Below are positions 32,216 to 41,747 of a stretch of 64,000 nucleotides of DNA, in pieces. The stretch comes from Agaricus subrufescens (taxonomy: Eukaryota; Basidiomycota; Agaricomycetes; Agaricales; Agaricaceae). How positions within the stretch are numbered: position 1 is the stretch's first letter; each line of letters opens with the position of its first letter. The stretch is taken from positions 1,922,001 through 1,986,000 of the forward strand of contig CM057067.1 in assembly GCA_029945375.1 (NCBI GenBank), in the 5' to 3' direction. Made by a program: the position numbers and the translations under genes. The notes under the pieces are model-generated. The model was not told the DNA's origin and did not search any database. It was given only the letters and a program-made list of their open reading frames with translations.

Positions 32216-34188
32216 AAATCCGCCTTCTTGGCGGCGGTCCTCTGAGTAAACAATTTTATCATTTGCTGTATGAGCTCATCTTCCTCAGCCGTTTCCGGTC
32301 TGGCTTGTGGCATCAGGTTTTGTACAAATGTTTCCATTGTTGCTAGACGACCTCTCATACGCTCCATTTCCAAAGCCTGTGCATTGGCTTTTTGTACATC
32401 CTCTCTTTTCTGGATAGCTACAAGTGGGATAGGCCTGGAGGTACTCGAACTAGTTACTGAATACCCGGTATCTGGTTCGTCTTCTCCTTGGGGTAGCTCA
32501 GGCGCTCCAAAGATAAGAGCTGCCATGGAAGCGGGCAAGTATTTTTCAACACTTTTTCTAATCGGTACTCCTGGTTCTCTGGGTATTCCGGAGCCATCTG
32601 CGAACCTTAGCTTCGACCCATCCTGTACTATTTTTCCGTCCTTCTCGTCCTGAGTTTTATAAGGACAGACTATCCATCGATGCCCTGTTTCATTACAATA
32701 GAAACAATTCGAATTTGCGTTCGAATTGCCTTGGTAGCTGGTCTGATTTTGTGACGGATTACGGTTCTGCTGATGCGAGTTAGTTGTTCCAAGCTTAGCG
32801 ATACTGGCTGTTATATTGGAACTTAACGAGTCTACATAAGCTTGCATGCTCTTCTGGCTCGTTACTAACGATTCTTGCATCTCTTTTCGTCCAATCACTA
32901 TGGAATCTTTTATCTGGCTAATATCTTGTTGCATAGCATCAATTTCCATTTGCACAGAGGAGGACGAACTGCTAGTTTCCTTTTTGATATTAGAAGTGTG
33001 TGATCGAGGGTTCCGTTCTCGGGCTGCGTCTATCGCATATACTCCTGTCAGGCTGTTCCCGTTAACTAGTTCGACCGCTTTTCTGATTACTTCTGAAATT
33101 GTATAAGGATCCTCGGATCTTCCTTGTCCTTGTAATGCTTGACGGGTTCCTTGTAGACTTAGTCTGGCCACAAGTGCATCCCTGAAAGCTGGACTTAGAG
33201 TATTCACGAATTCTTCTACTAGCTCCCTGTTGGAGATAATCGAAGGTGGCGCTTGGCACTTATTTGCTTGCGACTGGAACTGCCGACGGAAACTAGAGAA
33301 GTCCTCCTGATCGGTTATTCCTATCTGTCTGAACTTTCTACAAATTGCCTTTAACTTGGCCACTGACCCTTTTTCTTCGGTCACTAGTTCAGGGTATTCC
33401 TCTTTTAATCGTTTTAGGAAGTTTGACCAATTCTGATTGGTGTATTCTTCAAAACTGATCCATTCGTCCCTGACGCTTTTGCTGACATAACTAACCATCC
33501 ATTTAAGTTTTTCAGCGTCATCGGTAATACTAGATACTTCGAACTGACGTTCTAGATGCCAGATGAAGTCTCCTAGCTTGTCTATTTCGCCGTCCCATTT
33601 GGGTGCGCCTTGGGAAAAAGGTGCTGGCATATGTGGTGAAGGCATGTTTTGTGCTGAGTTCGAGTTTGATGATGCTGATGGTGCGGGTACTCTTTGATTA
33701 AGAGTAGGGCTACTAGCTCGGCTGTTTGGTAAACTAGTTTGCGCTGTATTAGGTAAAGGGGACACGGGCGAATTAGGCAGAGAGTGATAGACTGTGTTGT
33801 CTGCGGATTTAAACTGCCCTGGTATATCCAACTGTGATGAACTTTCGTCGAACACTGCTGGTTGATAAAATGGATTCGGTTCTGTGTCTGTGGGTGAAGA
33901 GATAACCGGTTCCCTAAATCTGACCGACCTAGATCCGCTAGCTAGTTCTTCTGATTGGGCGCTCGTTTGGCTTTCGCTAGTTTCGCGAGCTTTTTGTTTC
34001 CTAGCTTTACGCTTTTGGAATAAGATCTGATCAGGATCGTCTAGTCTAGGAACTAGTTCGTTTGACTGAGAATTGTTAGTCTGTCTCGCTCTTGGATTGA
34101 AACGCGACAGAGTTGGGCTGGTATTGTTTAACTCTATGAAGCTTGGCTTCCTAGAGTGCTGAGGTTGGTTTTTCTGTTGCTCAGGCAA
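32212..34188 (-). CDS. gag: Gypsy1 Gag
   Basis: 658 residues. The N-terminal ~190 residues are disordered and Ser/Pro/Asn-rich. The capsid-like core (about 200-390) shows the Ty3-type retrotransposon gag pattern: GAPKWDGEIDKLGDFIWHLE, YVSKSVRDEWISF and a helix-rich tail. A coiled-coil-like segment follows, then one CCHC zinc knuckle, CFYCNETGHRWIVC (C-x2-C-x4-H-x4-C), near residue 500. The C-terminal end is helical (RMRGRLATMETFVQNLMP). The start lies about 70 bp inside the primer site. Fully open. It encodes the structural protein of the virus-like particle. Confidence 0.88.
   Translation of the reverse strand: MPEQQKNQPQHSRKPSFIELNNTSPTLSRFNPRARQTNNSQSNELVPRLDDPDQILFQKRKARKQKARETSESQTSAQSEELASGSRSVRFREPVISSPTDTEPNPFYQPAVFDESSSQLDIPGQFKSADNTVYHSLPNSPVSPLPNTAQTSLPNSRASSPTLNQRVPAPSASSNSNSAQNMPSPHMPAPFSQGAPKWDGEIDKLGDFIWHLERQFEVSSITDDAEKLKWMVSYVSKSVRDEWISFEEYTNQNWSNFLKRLKEEYPELVTEEKGSVAKLKAICRKFRQIGITDQEDFSSFRRQFQSQANKCQAPPSIISNRELVEEFVNTLSPAFRDALVARLSLQGTRQALQGQGRSEDPYTISEVIRKAVELVNGNSLTGVYAIDAARERNPRSHTSNIKKETSSSSSSVQMEIDAMQQDISQIKDSIVIGRKEMQESLVTSQKSMQAYVDSLSSNITASIAKLGTTNSHQQNRNPSQNQTSYQGNSNANSNCFYCNETGHRWIVCPYKTQDEKDGKIVQDGSKLRFADGSGIPREPGVPIRKSVEKYLPASMAALIFGAPELPQGEDEPDTGYSVTSSSTSRPIPLVAIQKREDVQKANAQALEMERMRGRLATMETFVQNLMPQARPETAEEDELIQQMIKLFTQRTAAKKADF
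32215..32221 (-). promoter_or_regulatory. Probable -1 frameshift site, gag to protease
   Basis: gag ends GCG GAT TTT TGA. The heptamer G GAT TTT, one codon before the stop, resembles G GAU UUA, which is a working -1 site at a retroviral pro-pol junction. A one-base backward slip continues as TTG AAA AGT CCA in the protease frame. Confidence 0.55.
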
Positions 34189-34254
34189 GTGCCTTGAAGA
34201 AGTAGAAGTAAAAGGATATGAAATATCGAATAAAACCTTTACACTGAAACTCCC

Positions 34255-34270
34255 CTCGCGGTGGGCTCCA
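34255..34270 (-). other. Gypsy1 primer binding site
   Basis: On the element strand TGGAGCCCACCGCGAG starts two bases after the 5' LTR. Its complement ends in CCA, as a tRNA 3' end does, so a cellular tRNA with acceptor 3' strand GGTGGGC is the likely primer. I cannot name the tRNA with certainty. Confidence 0.65.
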
Positions 34271-34272
34271 GA

Positions 34273-35623
34273 TGTAGAGGTAGTAAATGAAACGTTAAGG
34301 GTGTAGCTAGTTTAATAAACACACCACACTTCACTAACTAGTACTCGTAAATGCAAGTTCGTGGGGAGATGTTCAAGAGAAAAGGTTATTTCGAAGTTAA
34401 AGTTAATAAAGAAGGAATTCCAAATAAAAGAATCCTCAAACTTGTTCTAGCTACGAACGGGCCGAAGGGCTACGTGAACTTTGAACTCTAGCTACTGCGT
34501 TGTAGCCAAACTAAGTCGCACCAATGACGTTTAATGAGGAGCTGCGATGATCTAACTCGCCAGTTATCCACCGACTCCGCAATTACAACTCAAACTAGCA
34601 CCGACTTACACCTCTGCTGGATATAAGCGTGCGATGGTAGCCTAGCTAGTCTCTTAAACTATCGTATCACTGTCAACCTAGTGAATTCTCTGAACGGGTA
34701 GCGTCTCCGACGTGAACTGCTGAACTAGTCTGAGTTTTTCTAGAAGCTCTCTCGCAAGCTAGTTGTTATTCACTTATTAGATCGCTACTTTACAAATCAC
34801 GATCCTCAAAGCTAGACGTGGGCCGGAGATTGCTTGCCTTTCTTGACGCTAGCTAGAGGGTTTTTATATTCACATTATGCGTACAAATATTAACAAAGTA
34901 GTTCTACTATTACTAAGGGTATCATATGGACTGGGCTGAGGGTACGGATAGATCCTATCCGCACCAATCATCATGGTTGGAGCAGGTGCTGCCTGACGTC
35001 GCTTAGCACCTTACCCCTTCCAACTAACAATGGTAGCTAGTCCCCATTGTGCTACCCCTGGCATCCACATGGGTACGTTGTCAGGTTTCAGAATGCCGAA
35101 GGCCGCTTGGCTGAACGTTCTATCCGTTCAGATTCGTTATCGATATGTGATGAGAATCCTAATCGGTGATATGTCCGGCTAGCTAGTGGGTCCACGATAA
35201 TCTGATGGGATTTCAGCTCGCTAGTTTGCGTGATAGCCGTTCCCTGTCCGAGCCGATGTCTTCTGCGGGTCAACTGCTTCGAATAGTATATCTCGGGAGG
35301 AGTGATCTGTAGTTTCGCTAAGCATAAATCGACGTTTCGTCTAGGTAGTTAGAGCGTCATCGTCGTATTTCGGCCTAATTAGTTGTCACCACCAGATCTA
35401 ATGCCTCTACTCGGATCATTCCTGGTAGCTAGTGACTATATTTGCCTTACACGGTACAGTTTTCCCGTATAAGAGTCAAGGCGGATTTATCAGACTACGA
35501 GAGATACTATTGAGGTGTCGAGAGATGGTTAGGTTCTGACCCTGCACCTTGGCTAGTGGGTGTTATACCCTTGTAAATACTAGCTAGTACATTTCTACGC
35601 GTAAAACGGCGCGGGCCGTATCA
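34273..35623 (-). repeat. Gypsy1 5' LTR (right, complete)
   Basis: 1,351 bp, bounded by TG at 34273 and CA at 35623 in plus-strand reading. Its inner end lies two bases from the primer site. It carries about a dozen (T/C)TAGCTAG-type motifs. It should contain the promoter for the minus-strand gag-pol transcript, but I did not find an unambiguous TATA box. Confidence 0.92.
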
Positions 35624-38230
35624 ACGGACTTCTTGTTGCTTCGGGGGATTGTTATGACATGGTACATGAAACTCTAAAAGAGGCGTATGCCCAAATCACC
35701 TCCATTCTCAATGACTTCGGTCTTGTGATGGAACACTCAAAGACGGAATTACTCAACTTTGCTGAATCCGCCAGCAAAAAGGACTCTCCGAACCCCTCGA
35801 TCGACTTAGGGTTCGAACCATTCACATCTGACTCCCCACTCGTTCCCAAAACGGTGTGGAGATACCTCGGCATCCGCTTCGACCGCAATCTACATTTCCA
35901 GGAGCACGTCAAATACTATGCCACCAAATCACTCTCTGCAGTACGCTGTATGAGAATTCTTGGCAACTCCAACCGAGGCCTCACGCCCAAGCAAAAACGC
36001 ACTCTCTATATATCATGCGTTCAGCCAATAGCGACCTTTGGACTACGCTGTTGGTACAAACCCGGCACTCAAAGCTTCAAATCCAACATGAACATGCTTC
36101 AACTTACCCATAACCAAGGGGCCCGCTGGATCACCAGTGCGTTCCGAACCTTCCCTCTAGGAGGCATTACTGCCGTGGCTGGCCTAATGCCTCTACACCT
36201 ATCAATCAAAAAGCTCTTCGAACGATCCGTCAACTGGTTGAAGACTCTCCCCACGCACCACCCCGTTCTTTCATTACTAGAGCGGCGAAAAGCCAAACTC
36301 TCCACCCTACACCCTAACTCTCTGGAATACATGTCCAAGAGTCGACGCAAAGTGCTGAAATCCCCACTGGATTCTATCATTGACAATCACGCTCACGAGG
36401 TCATCCACCCCTTGTCGCCTTTCATCAAACCGGGTGAACAATTTGTTGACAAACACCCGAACAGAGTTAAATTCGTCATTCCCCCACCCAATAGGGAAGA
36501 CAACGACAAGTATCACCTCGAGCTTAATGGTTCGACGACCAGAGAACTCAATGCCCTCCACCTCATCACGGCGGGCTGTCTCCACAAATGGGATTCGGAC
36601 TTCAACCCTTCGGAACGATCCCACTCTCACATATCGCTCATTACCCTCTACAATGGTCAAGTGATCTCATCAAAGGTTCTTGCTGCTGGAAGGCGTATTA
36701 CCCAAGAGACGATTGTTGGCTAGTCCGCGTACCAAGCCCTTCAGAAAGCCTACAATAAACTTCAAAAAGGATGGAACGTCGAAAAGATCATCCTTTACAC
36801 TACGTCTCCGAGGATTGTTCATAACCTCCTCGCCGCCAATTCCAAACCGGTGGGCAAGCAATTGTCCATCACCCTGTCCCTCGCATTTGAAGCTATAGTC
36901 GACGAGTATCCTGGAGTGGATATCGTCGTCAAGGGCTATCGCGAGTCATGGGCCACCTCGGATCCCGATACAAGCGCATGGCAGTTCAACTTCCTCCGCG
37001 CGCACGTCTACCAAGCGATCCACAACGCAGCTAAAGAGAGATACTTCACCAATGTCTCTCTAACCTTCCCTCAATCGCAGTCGCATGAATTTGCCAAGCA
37101 GAGGACCACTTCCAACGTCTTAGCTCTCTGGGTCAGAGGCTTTGACGATCCGAGAGACCGGTTGTGTTTTAGGGGACACAGCTGGCTCGAACTATATCAA
37201 AAGAAGCCTGGACATCTCAAATCGAGGGTTCCAGACTTCAACTTTCCTTGTAGTCATGTCGAAGGTGGGTGGTGTAGGCCGGACGCCTCCCTTCCGCCGG
37301 ACACAGATTACACGCGGGTTCTCCCGACACACCTCAACCAAGGCCCTTGGCTCCGCAACCACGGCGGAGTCACGGCCGCTCACGATCCCAAGCTACTTGC
37401 TCGTCTCGTACGCTTGATCACCAATCATGCACCAACTGGGGAGTATCGTTCCAGATTCTTTCCGCATGAGCCAATGGTAGGCTGTCACGGAACGGTTGAC
37501 CCACTGTTCCCAGAGTCTCGTGAACATATTCTAAATTGCTGTCCTTGGTATGTGAGGAGAGCTAATCATTATTCGATAGATGGAATTGGCACAATCAGGG
37601 GCCTCATCCTATTCCTAATGGACAACCCAAGCGCTTTTACCTTTGAACCACTGGAGCAACCGCGCATATCGGAGTCGAGCTGGCCGGCCTACCGCGAGGA
37701 GGTGTACCGCAAGCGAGATGAAGATAACAAGGATAGGCGTAAACGCAAACTTCCTATCCTTGACACAGGTCCTATTTTCTGGCATGAGACCAAAGATTCC
37801 CTCTATCAGAATTGTTTCGAAGCTGATGAATGGGCCGGCTTTGATTTCGAGAAGATGACGCTTGGATCGTTGGAGGTGACAGGAGAGGTCGTTAAAGCCG
37901 AAAACAATAAGTTCTATTTCAATTGCTTTGTAGTTTTTCTATTCAGCTATATCTTTCGCCGTTTCCTTTTCTCGTTTTCACTCTCTCTAGTGTACTTGTA
38001 CTCGGATCGGTCTCTGGACTCGTTTGCTTTTTTCTTTTTCTCCTCAAGCGATGCATTTTCCGCTGGATACGTTGACTGCCCTTTTGTTGTTTGTTCTCTT
38101 TGTAATCCCTGTGGGGGGGAGAGGTAGTGTACAGGCGATGTAAAGTACGGGGTACGCGTCATGGCACCCTTAAGGTCCATTTTGAAATAAATGCCATTGA
38201 TAAAAAAAAAAAAGAAAAAAAAAAAAAATT
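35624..38230 (+). mobile_element. LINE fragment 1, 5'-truncated, with RT C-terminal half
   Basis: Non-LTR retrotransposon running left to right. It begins abruptly at the Gypsy1 LTR inside the RT palm region and ends in AATAAATGCCATTGATA followed by an A-rich tail (about 38199-38228). A second copy of the same family is split across 47393-56446. The 3' end resembles those of the ORF1-only units E3 and E4. Confidence 0.85.
35626..38127 (+). pseudogene. LINE ORF2 fragment: RT palm end, thumb and RNase H-like/C-terminal domain
   Basis: One frame runs from 35626 to 38127, broken only by a TAG at 36721-36723, where the sister copy has TGG. It starts just behind the expected RT catalytic FADD with GLLVASG. 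It continues with LIKE-type thumb blocks (VWRYLGIRFDRNLHFQEHV, YISCVQPIATFGLRCWY, QGARWITSAFRT), an RNase H-like region with LYTTSPRIVHNLLA, and a C-terminal REHILNCCPWYVRR typical of LINE tails. The protein would lack endonuclease and catalytic RT residues, so it is not functional. Such proteins normally nick DNA and reverse transcribe LINE RNA in place. Confidence 0.82.
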
Positions 38231-38251
38231 CAGTTATTAGAGTGACTGGTT

Positions 38252-40511
38252 TTTTTTTTATAATCAATGGCACCTCTCGGTGGACCTTTTATTAATGTAG
38301 CTATACGACATCCGGTTAGATACTCCAGGCTTACTACACTAATATGGATGCCTTAATGCATATCCGATACGGGCCCCCAGACCACTACAAAATCAAACAC
38401 TTACATGGGAGGGAAGGAAACGTATCCGCGCGACGAGGTCAAGCACTCGAAGAACCCAAACACACAAACCACATAACAAATTGAAAAGAAAATGATGAAA
38501 TGAAACGCAGCACAGACCGTGACAAACCGAAGCTCAAGCCAACATCCCCGCGAGATTCCACCCCGTATACACCAACCTCCGATCAGCGGCCTCCAAAGCA
38601 AACGATATAGCAAAGGAAAATGGTGGGCGCACATACTACAGCTCCCAAAAGCGACCATGACAGCCTCTTACTTCTTCGATGGGAACTTGCGACGGATCCA
38701 GTCCCAGTTGAAGCGATTATCCCAGAACGGACAGGATTTGTCCGTGGTGGAGTGCGCGGTCTTGCTCTTCTTGGCAGCGGAGCAGTTCGCACAGTGGCGG
38801 TCGTCGGGATTCTTCTTCATCGCGATCGCGGCCTGAATGTGGGACTCCGCAGAGTGCGGTCCCGCGCAGTGAGGACAACGGATACCTTTAGATCGGCAAA
38901 CCTCAGCGTGGTGGCCCCAGCGCTGACAACGAGTGCATAGCGCAGAGCCGGGCCGGGGTGCAGCGCCCTGGATTTGACAGTTCTGCCCGCCTATGAGGAC
39001 GTGCTTACCAATGTAGTCGTGGGCCGTACGGCCTGAGACGGAGTCTGAGATATCGAGCCACGCGACACAAGTGTCAGCATGGCGTGACGTCCTCATAAAG
39101 CGGACGGCGTGCTTGAGGTGACATGACAGAGCGTGACCTACAGGGGAGCTATGCATAGCGACGGTGAAGGCGTCGCGTTGCGTGTTGATCCAGGTGGCAG
39201 GAGGGGCCGGAATGAGTGGTACATCGATTATCTTCAAGTACGACGTGGAAGAGGGGGTGGTGGCCTGGAGCGGGACGAGGCCATTGGGATCGACGAGGCG
39301 GCGGATGTGCCTAAGGACGCACGCAGACTCAGGGTGGGAAAGAACTTGGGACACAGCTATGAAGATACCGGTTGCCGTGTCAGAAGAAGATTCGAGAACG
39401 ACCTCAGCCTTGAGGTCGTCCTTGAGGTGGCGATTACACTCCCGAAGAACCTCGGGTGTGATATTAATAGCTCGGATACTAGATCCGGCCGGGGGAGTGA
39501 TATGGACACCTCGCCTTGAGATGCCATGTGTTGTATGCTTGCCCTTGCGCGCCGGGGCACATTTGGACACAGCAGGAGCGGTGGCGGGGGAAGGGGCCTT
39601 GGGGGAGGAGGGAATGGGGGCCGGCTTCGCCTTGAGGATGCTCTTTGGAGGTGCTCGGACAGCTGCGGGAGCAGCCGGGGCACGCTTCCGAGAAGCGGCA
39701 GACTTAGGAGTGGGGCCAGGTGGGGATTGGACCTGGACTTTCTTCGGCTGCGGCGCAGCAGCCTCATGTTCAACCTCGGCCATTGGGGACTGGGGTCTAG
39801 AGGGTGTGGTCGGAGCAGGAGGGGGAAGGGGGGTGGTGGGCATGACTGGGGATGGAGGAGGCGGGCCAGTCTGCGCAATAATCATGGCCAGAGCGACTTC
39901 AAAGGAGGACGAACCGGTCATGTTTAGGAACTCAACCTGTTTGTGGGCAGGCGAGTTGAGAATCTGGTAGATCAGACGCAAGACTTCACTAGCATACGCC
40001 GCAAAGTCTGCATCTGGGGGCATTTGGTTGACAAGGTCGGCCGCCGTGGTGATCAACGAGGCGAGACGGTTCTTCTTTCCTGGCACTGCGGATGGTGAGA
40101 AGATTGAAGAGGCCCGGGAGGGGAAAGGGGAAGCAACTGGAGCTCCAGCTGGCTTTGGAGTGTGAGGGCTCTGAGTCGCATACGACAACGGAGTCGCCGA
40201 TGCTTGCGAAGGGCCCGCAGGAGTGGGGGTGGTGGCTTCGGCCCAAACGGCTTCAGTAAGCTTGCCTTTGGACCATAAGTGTGAGCGCATCTTTTCGAGA
40301 CGGCTCGCTTTTGGAGTCATCGGTGTTTTGAGCACTGCTGCCTCCAGCTGTGGAGGAAGCTGATTGTCGTCGTCCGATGTCCAGTTCCCGTTGTCGAAAT
40401 CCTCGCGCATATCCATAAAGACAATGTGGACGCTATGTATTGCCCCTCAAGCAGAAACACTGAGACTTCCAAAAGAGGAAGGTGGTGGTTCTGGTTCAAG
40501 AAGCGATTTTG
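38252..40511 (-). mobile_element. E1: full-length ORF1-only LINE derivative
   Basis: 2,260 bp flanked by the 16-bp duplication ATTAGAGTGACTGGTT at 38236-38251 and 40512-40527. On the element strand it starts CAAAATCGCTTCTTGAACC, has the conserved 5' hairpin block, one ORF, a ~400-bp 3' region and ends TGCCATTGATTAT plus poly(A). There is no room for a reverse transcriptase. Confidence 0.88.
38668..40416 (-). CDS. E1 ORF1-type zinc-knuckle protein
   Basis: 582 residues, fully open. The N-terminal half is low-complexity (Pro/Ala/Ser/Lys). A basic block contains KHTTHGISRRGVHITPPAGS, found in all E-unit proteins. The domain from about residue 340 to 480 (ECNRHLKDDLKAEVVLESS, VLRHIRRLVDP, SYLKIIDVP, FMRTSRHADTCVAWLDI) probably folds as an RNA-binding module. 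It ends with three Cys/His clusters: CTRCQRWGHHAEVC (C-x2-C-x4-H-x4-C), CPHCAGPHSAESH, and CANC..H..C, then PFWDNRFNWDWIRRKFPSKK. Known LINE ORF1 proteins bind their RNA and chaperone reverse transcription. No catalytic domain. Confidence 0.8.
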   Translation of the reverse strand: MDMREDFDNGNWTSDDDNQLPPQLEAAVLKTPMTPKASRLEKMRSHLWSKGKLTEAVWAEATTPTPAGPSQASATPLSYATQSPHTPKPAGAPVASPFPSRASSIFSPSAVPGKKNRLASLITTAADLVNQMPPDADFAAYASEVLRLIYQILNSPAHKQVEFLNMTGSSSFEVALAMIIAQTGPPPPSPVMPTTPLPPPAPTTPSRPQSPMAEVEHEAAAPQPKKVQVQSPPGPTPKSAASRKRAPAAPAAVRAPPKSILKAKPAPIPSSPKAPSPATAPAVSKCAPARKGKHTTHGISRRGVHITPPAGSSIRAINITPEVLRECNRHLKDDLKAEVVLESSSDTATGIFIAVSQVLSHPESACVLRHIRRLVDPNGLVPLQATTPSSTSYLKIIDVPLIPAPPATWINTQRDAFTVAMHSSPVGHALSCHLKHAVRFMRTSRHADTCVAWLDISDSVSGRTAHDYIGKHVLIGGQNCQIQGAAPRPGSALCTRCQRWGHHAEVCRSKGIRCPHCAGPHSAESHIQAAIAMKKNPDDRHCANCSAAKKSKTAHSTTDKSCPFWDNRFNWDWIRRKFPSKK

Positions 40512-40527
40512 ATTAGAGTGACTGGTT

Positions 40528-40802
40528 AATTTGTTTTGGGTATATCTCGACTTAGAGTACAGCGGACACTTCCGCTCACGTGATAGATTAGTCAGCGCAT
40601 GTTGAACTTGCCTGTGGACGACTTAGAAGTCTTTAGCTTCTTAGACTTGTCCACAGGTGAGCAATCTCTTTGTATTGTTGTTTCAGCTTCTTAGACTTGT
40701 CCACAGATTAACTGTGCTAATACTAGCTCATTTCTTATCCGATCCGCTCGATACTAGCGTCGTTAGGATTGCCACTGCGAACTCTACGTTCTACTTCCAA
40801 CA
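40528..40802 (+). repeat. Copia1 5' LTR (main part)
   Basis: Ends ...CTTCCAACA at 40802. It contains CTTAGACTTGTCCACAG twice (about 40640 and 40690) and, before them, CCTGTGGAC with CTTAGAAG, the inverted partner, giving a large imperfect hairpin. The first bases of the LTR lie left of E1 near 38231. It is similar to the Copia2 LTR at 57201. Confidence 0.7.
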
Positions 40803-40817
40803 GGTTATGGGCCCCGG
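40803..40817 (+). other. Copia1 primer binding site
   Basis: GGTTATGGGCCCC follows the LTR immediately. As in Drosophila copia, this is nearly complementary to the anticodon stem-loop of initiator tRNA-Met, implying a half-tRNA primer. Confidence 0.65.
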
Positions 40818-41747
40818 CTTCTAACAACCTACAAATCGATTTTTCTTTCTTCAACCATCTTCAACTCAACTCCTACTCTCTCTCATCCCTCCTCCCTCAA
40901 ACTATTTCGCTTCCCCTGCCCGCAATTTTGCTAGTATGGCTTCAAGTTTGCCAGCATTTGTTAAGCTCAACGGGAAGAACTATGCCATGTGGTCTGGCGA
41001 GATGGAGGCCTGGCTACATGCCTCTGGCCTATGGAGACTTGTTTCAGGCAAACAAAGTGCTCCCTCCATTCCCTCTTCCCCTACTCCCCAGAATTTTGCT
41101 TCCCAGTCACTCTGGGAGGACAAACTCGACAAGGCAGCTGGCTGGCTCTATCTTATGGTTGAAGAAGACCAAAGGGTCATCCCTTCTTGAACCGCTACCA
41201 CCACCTTCCTCTTTTGGAAGTCTCAGTGCTAGTGCTTGAGTAGGAATATATTGCGTTCTACAGCCTTGCTATGGATACGAGAGAGGATTTCGATAACGGA
41301 GGGTGGTCTACGGACGACGATGCGCCACTCCCCGAAGTGTTACAGGCCGCGGTCCTCAAAACACCGCAAACCCCAAAGGCGAGCCGTCTTGAAAAGATGC
41401 GCTCACATCTTAGGTCCAAAGGCAAACTAACGGAAGCCGTTTGGGCTGAAGCCACCACCCCCACCCCTGCTGGCCCTTCGCAAGCGTCGGCGACGACCCC
41501 GTTGTCGTACACGTCTCAGAGCCCGCACACACCTGGTAACCCCCCGGCTACCCCCTCCCGCGCCTCTTCTATCTTTTCGCCCTCTGTGGTGCCAGGAAAG
41601 AAGAATCGACTTGCATCCATGTTGGCCACTGCGTCTGACATGGTCCATTCCACTTCCCCAGACAAGGACTACGTGGCTTACGCCTCGGAGCTCTTGATTC
41701 TGATCTACAACCTCCTCAACTCCTCTGCCTACAAGCAGATGGAGTTC

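Larger units (their letters stand above)
21303..35623 (-). mobile_element. Gypsy1: ~14.3-kb Ty3/Gypsy LTR retrotransposon with two antisense accessory genes
   Basis: On the minus strand the order is 5' LTR (right), primer site, gag, protease, pol (RT-RNaseH-integrase), two plus-strand spliced genes, polypurine tract, 3' LTR (left). gag, protease and pol are each fully open, and the two LTRs differ only by scattered substitutions and small indels, so the copy is young. Typical Ty3/Gypsy elements are 5-7 kb. The extra length comes from the 1.35-kb LTRs and about 4.7 kb of sequence holding the antisense genes. CTAG-centred palindromes are packed through the whole element. The right end abuts a 5'-truncated LINE reading frame, so the element may sit in that LINE. 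A target-site duplication cannot be tested because of the gap. Confidence 0.9.

Noticed and set aside
21394..35623. CRISPR-like or satellite array from the recurring CTAG words
   Set aside because: Spacing is irregular and the word is embedded in coding sequence. It is an enriched short motif, not an array.
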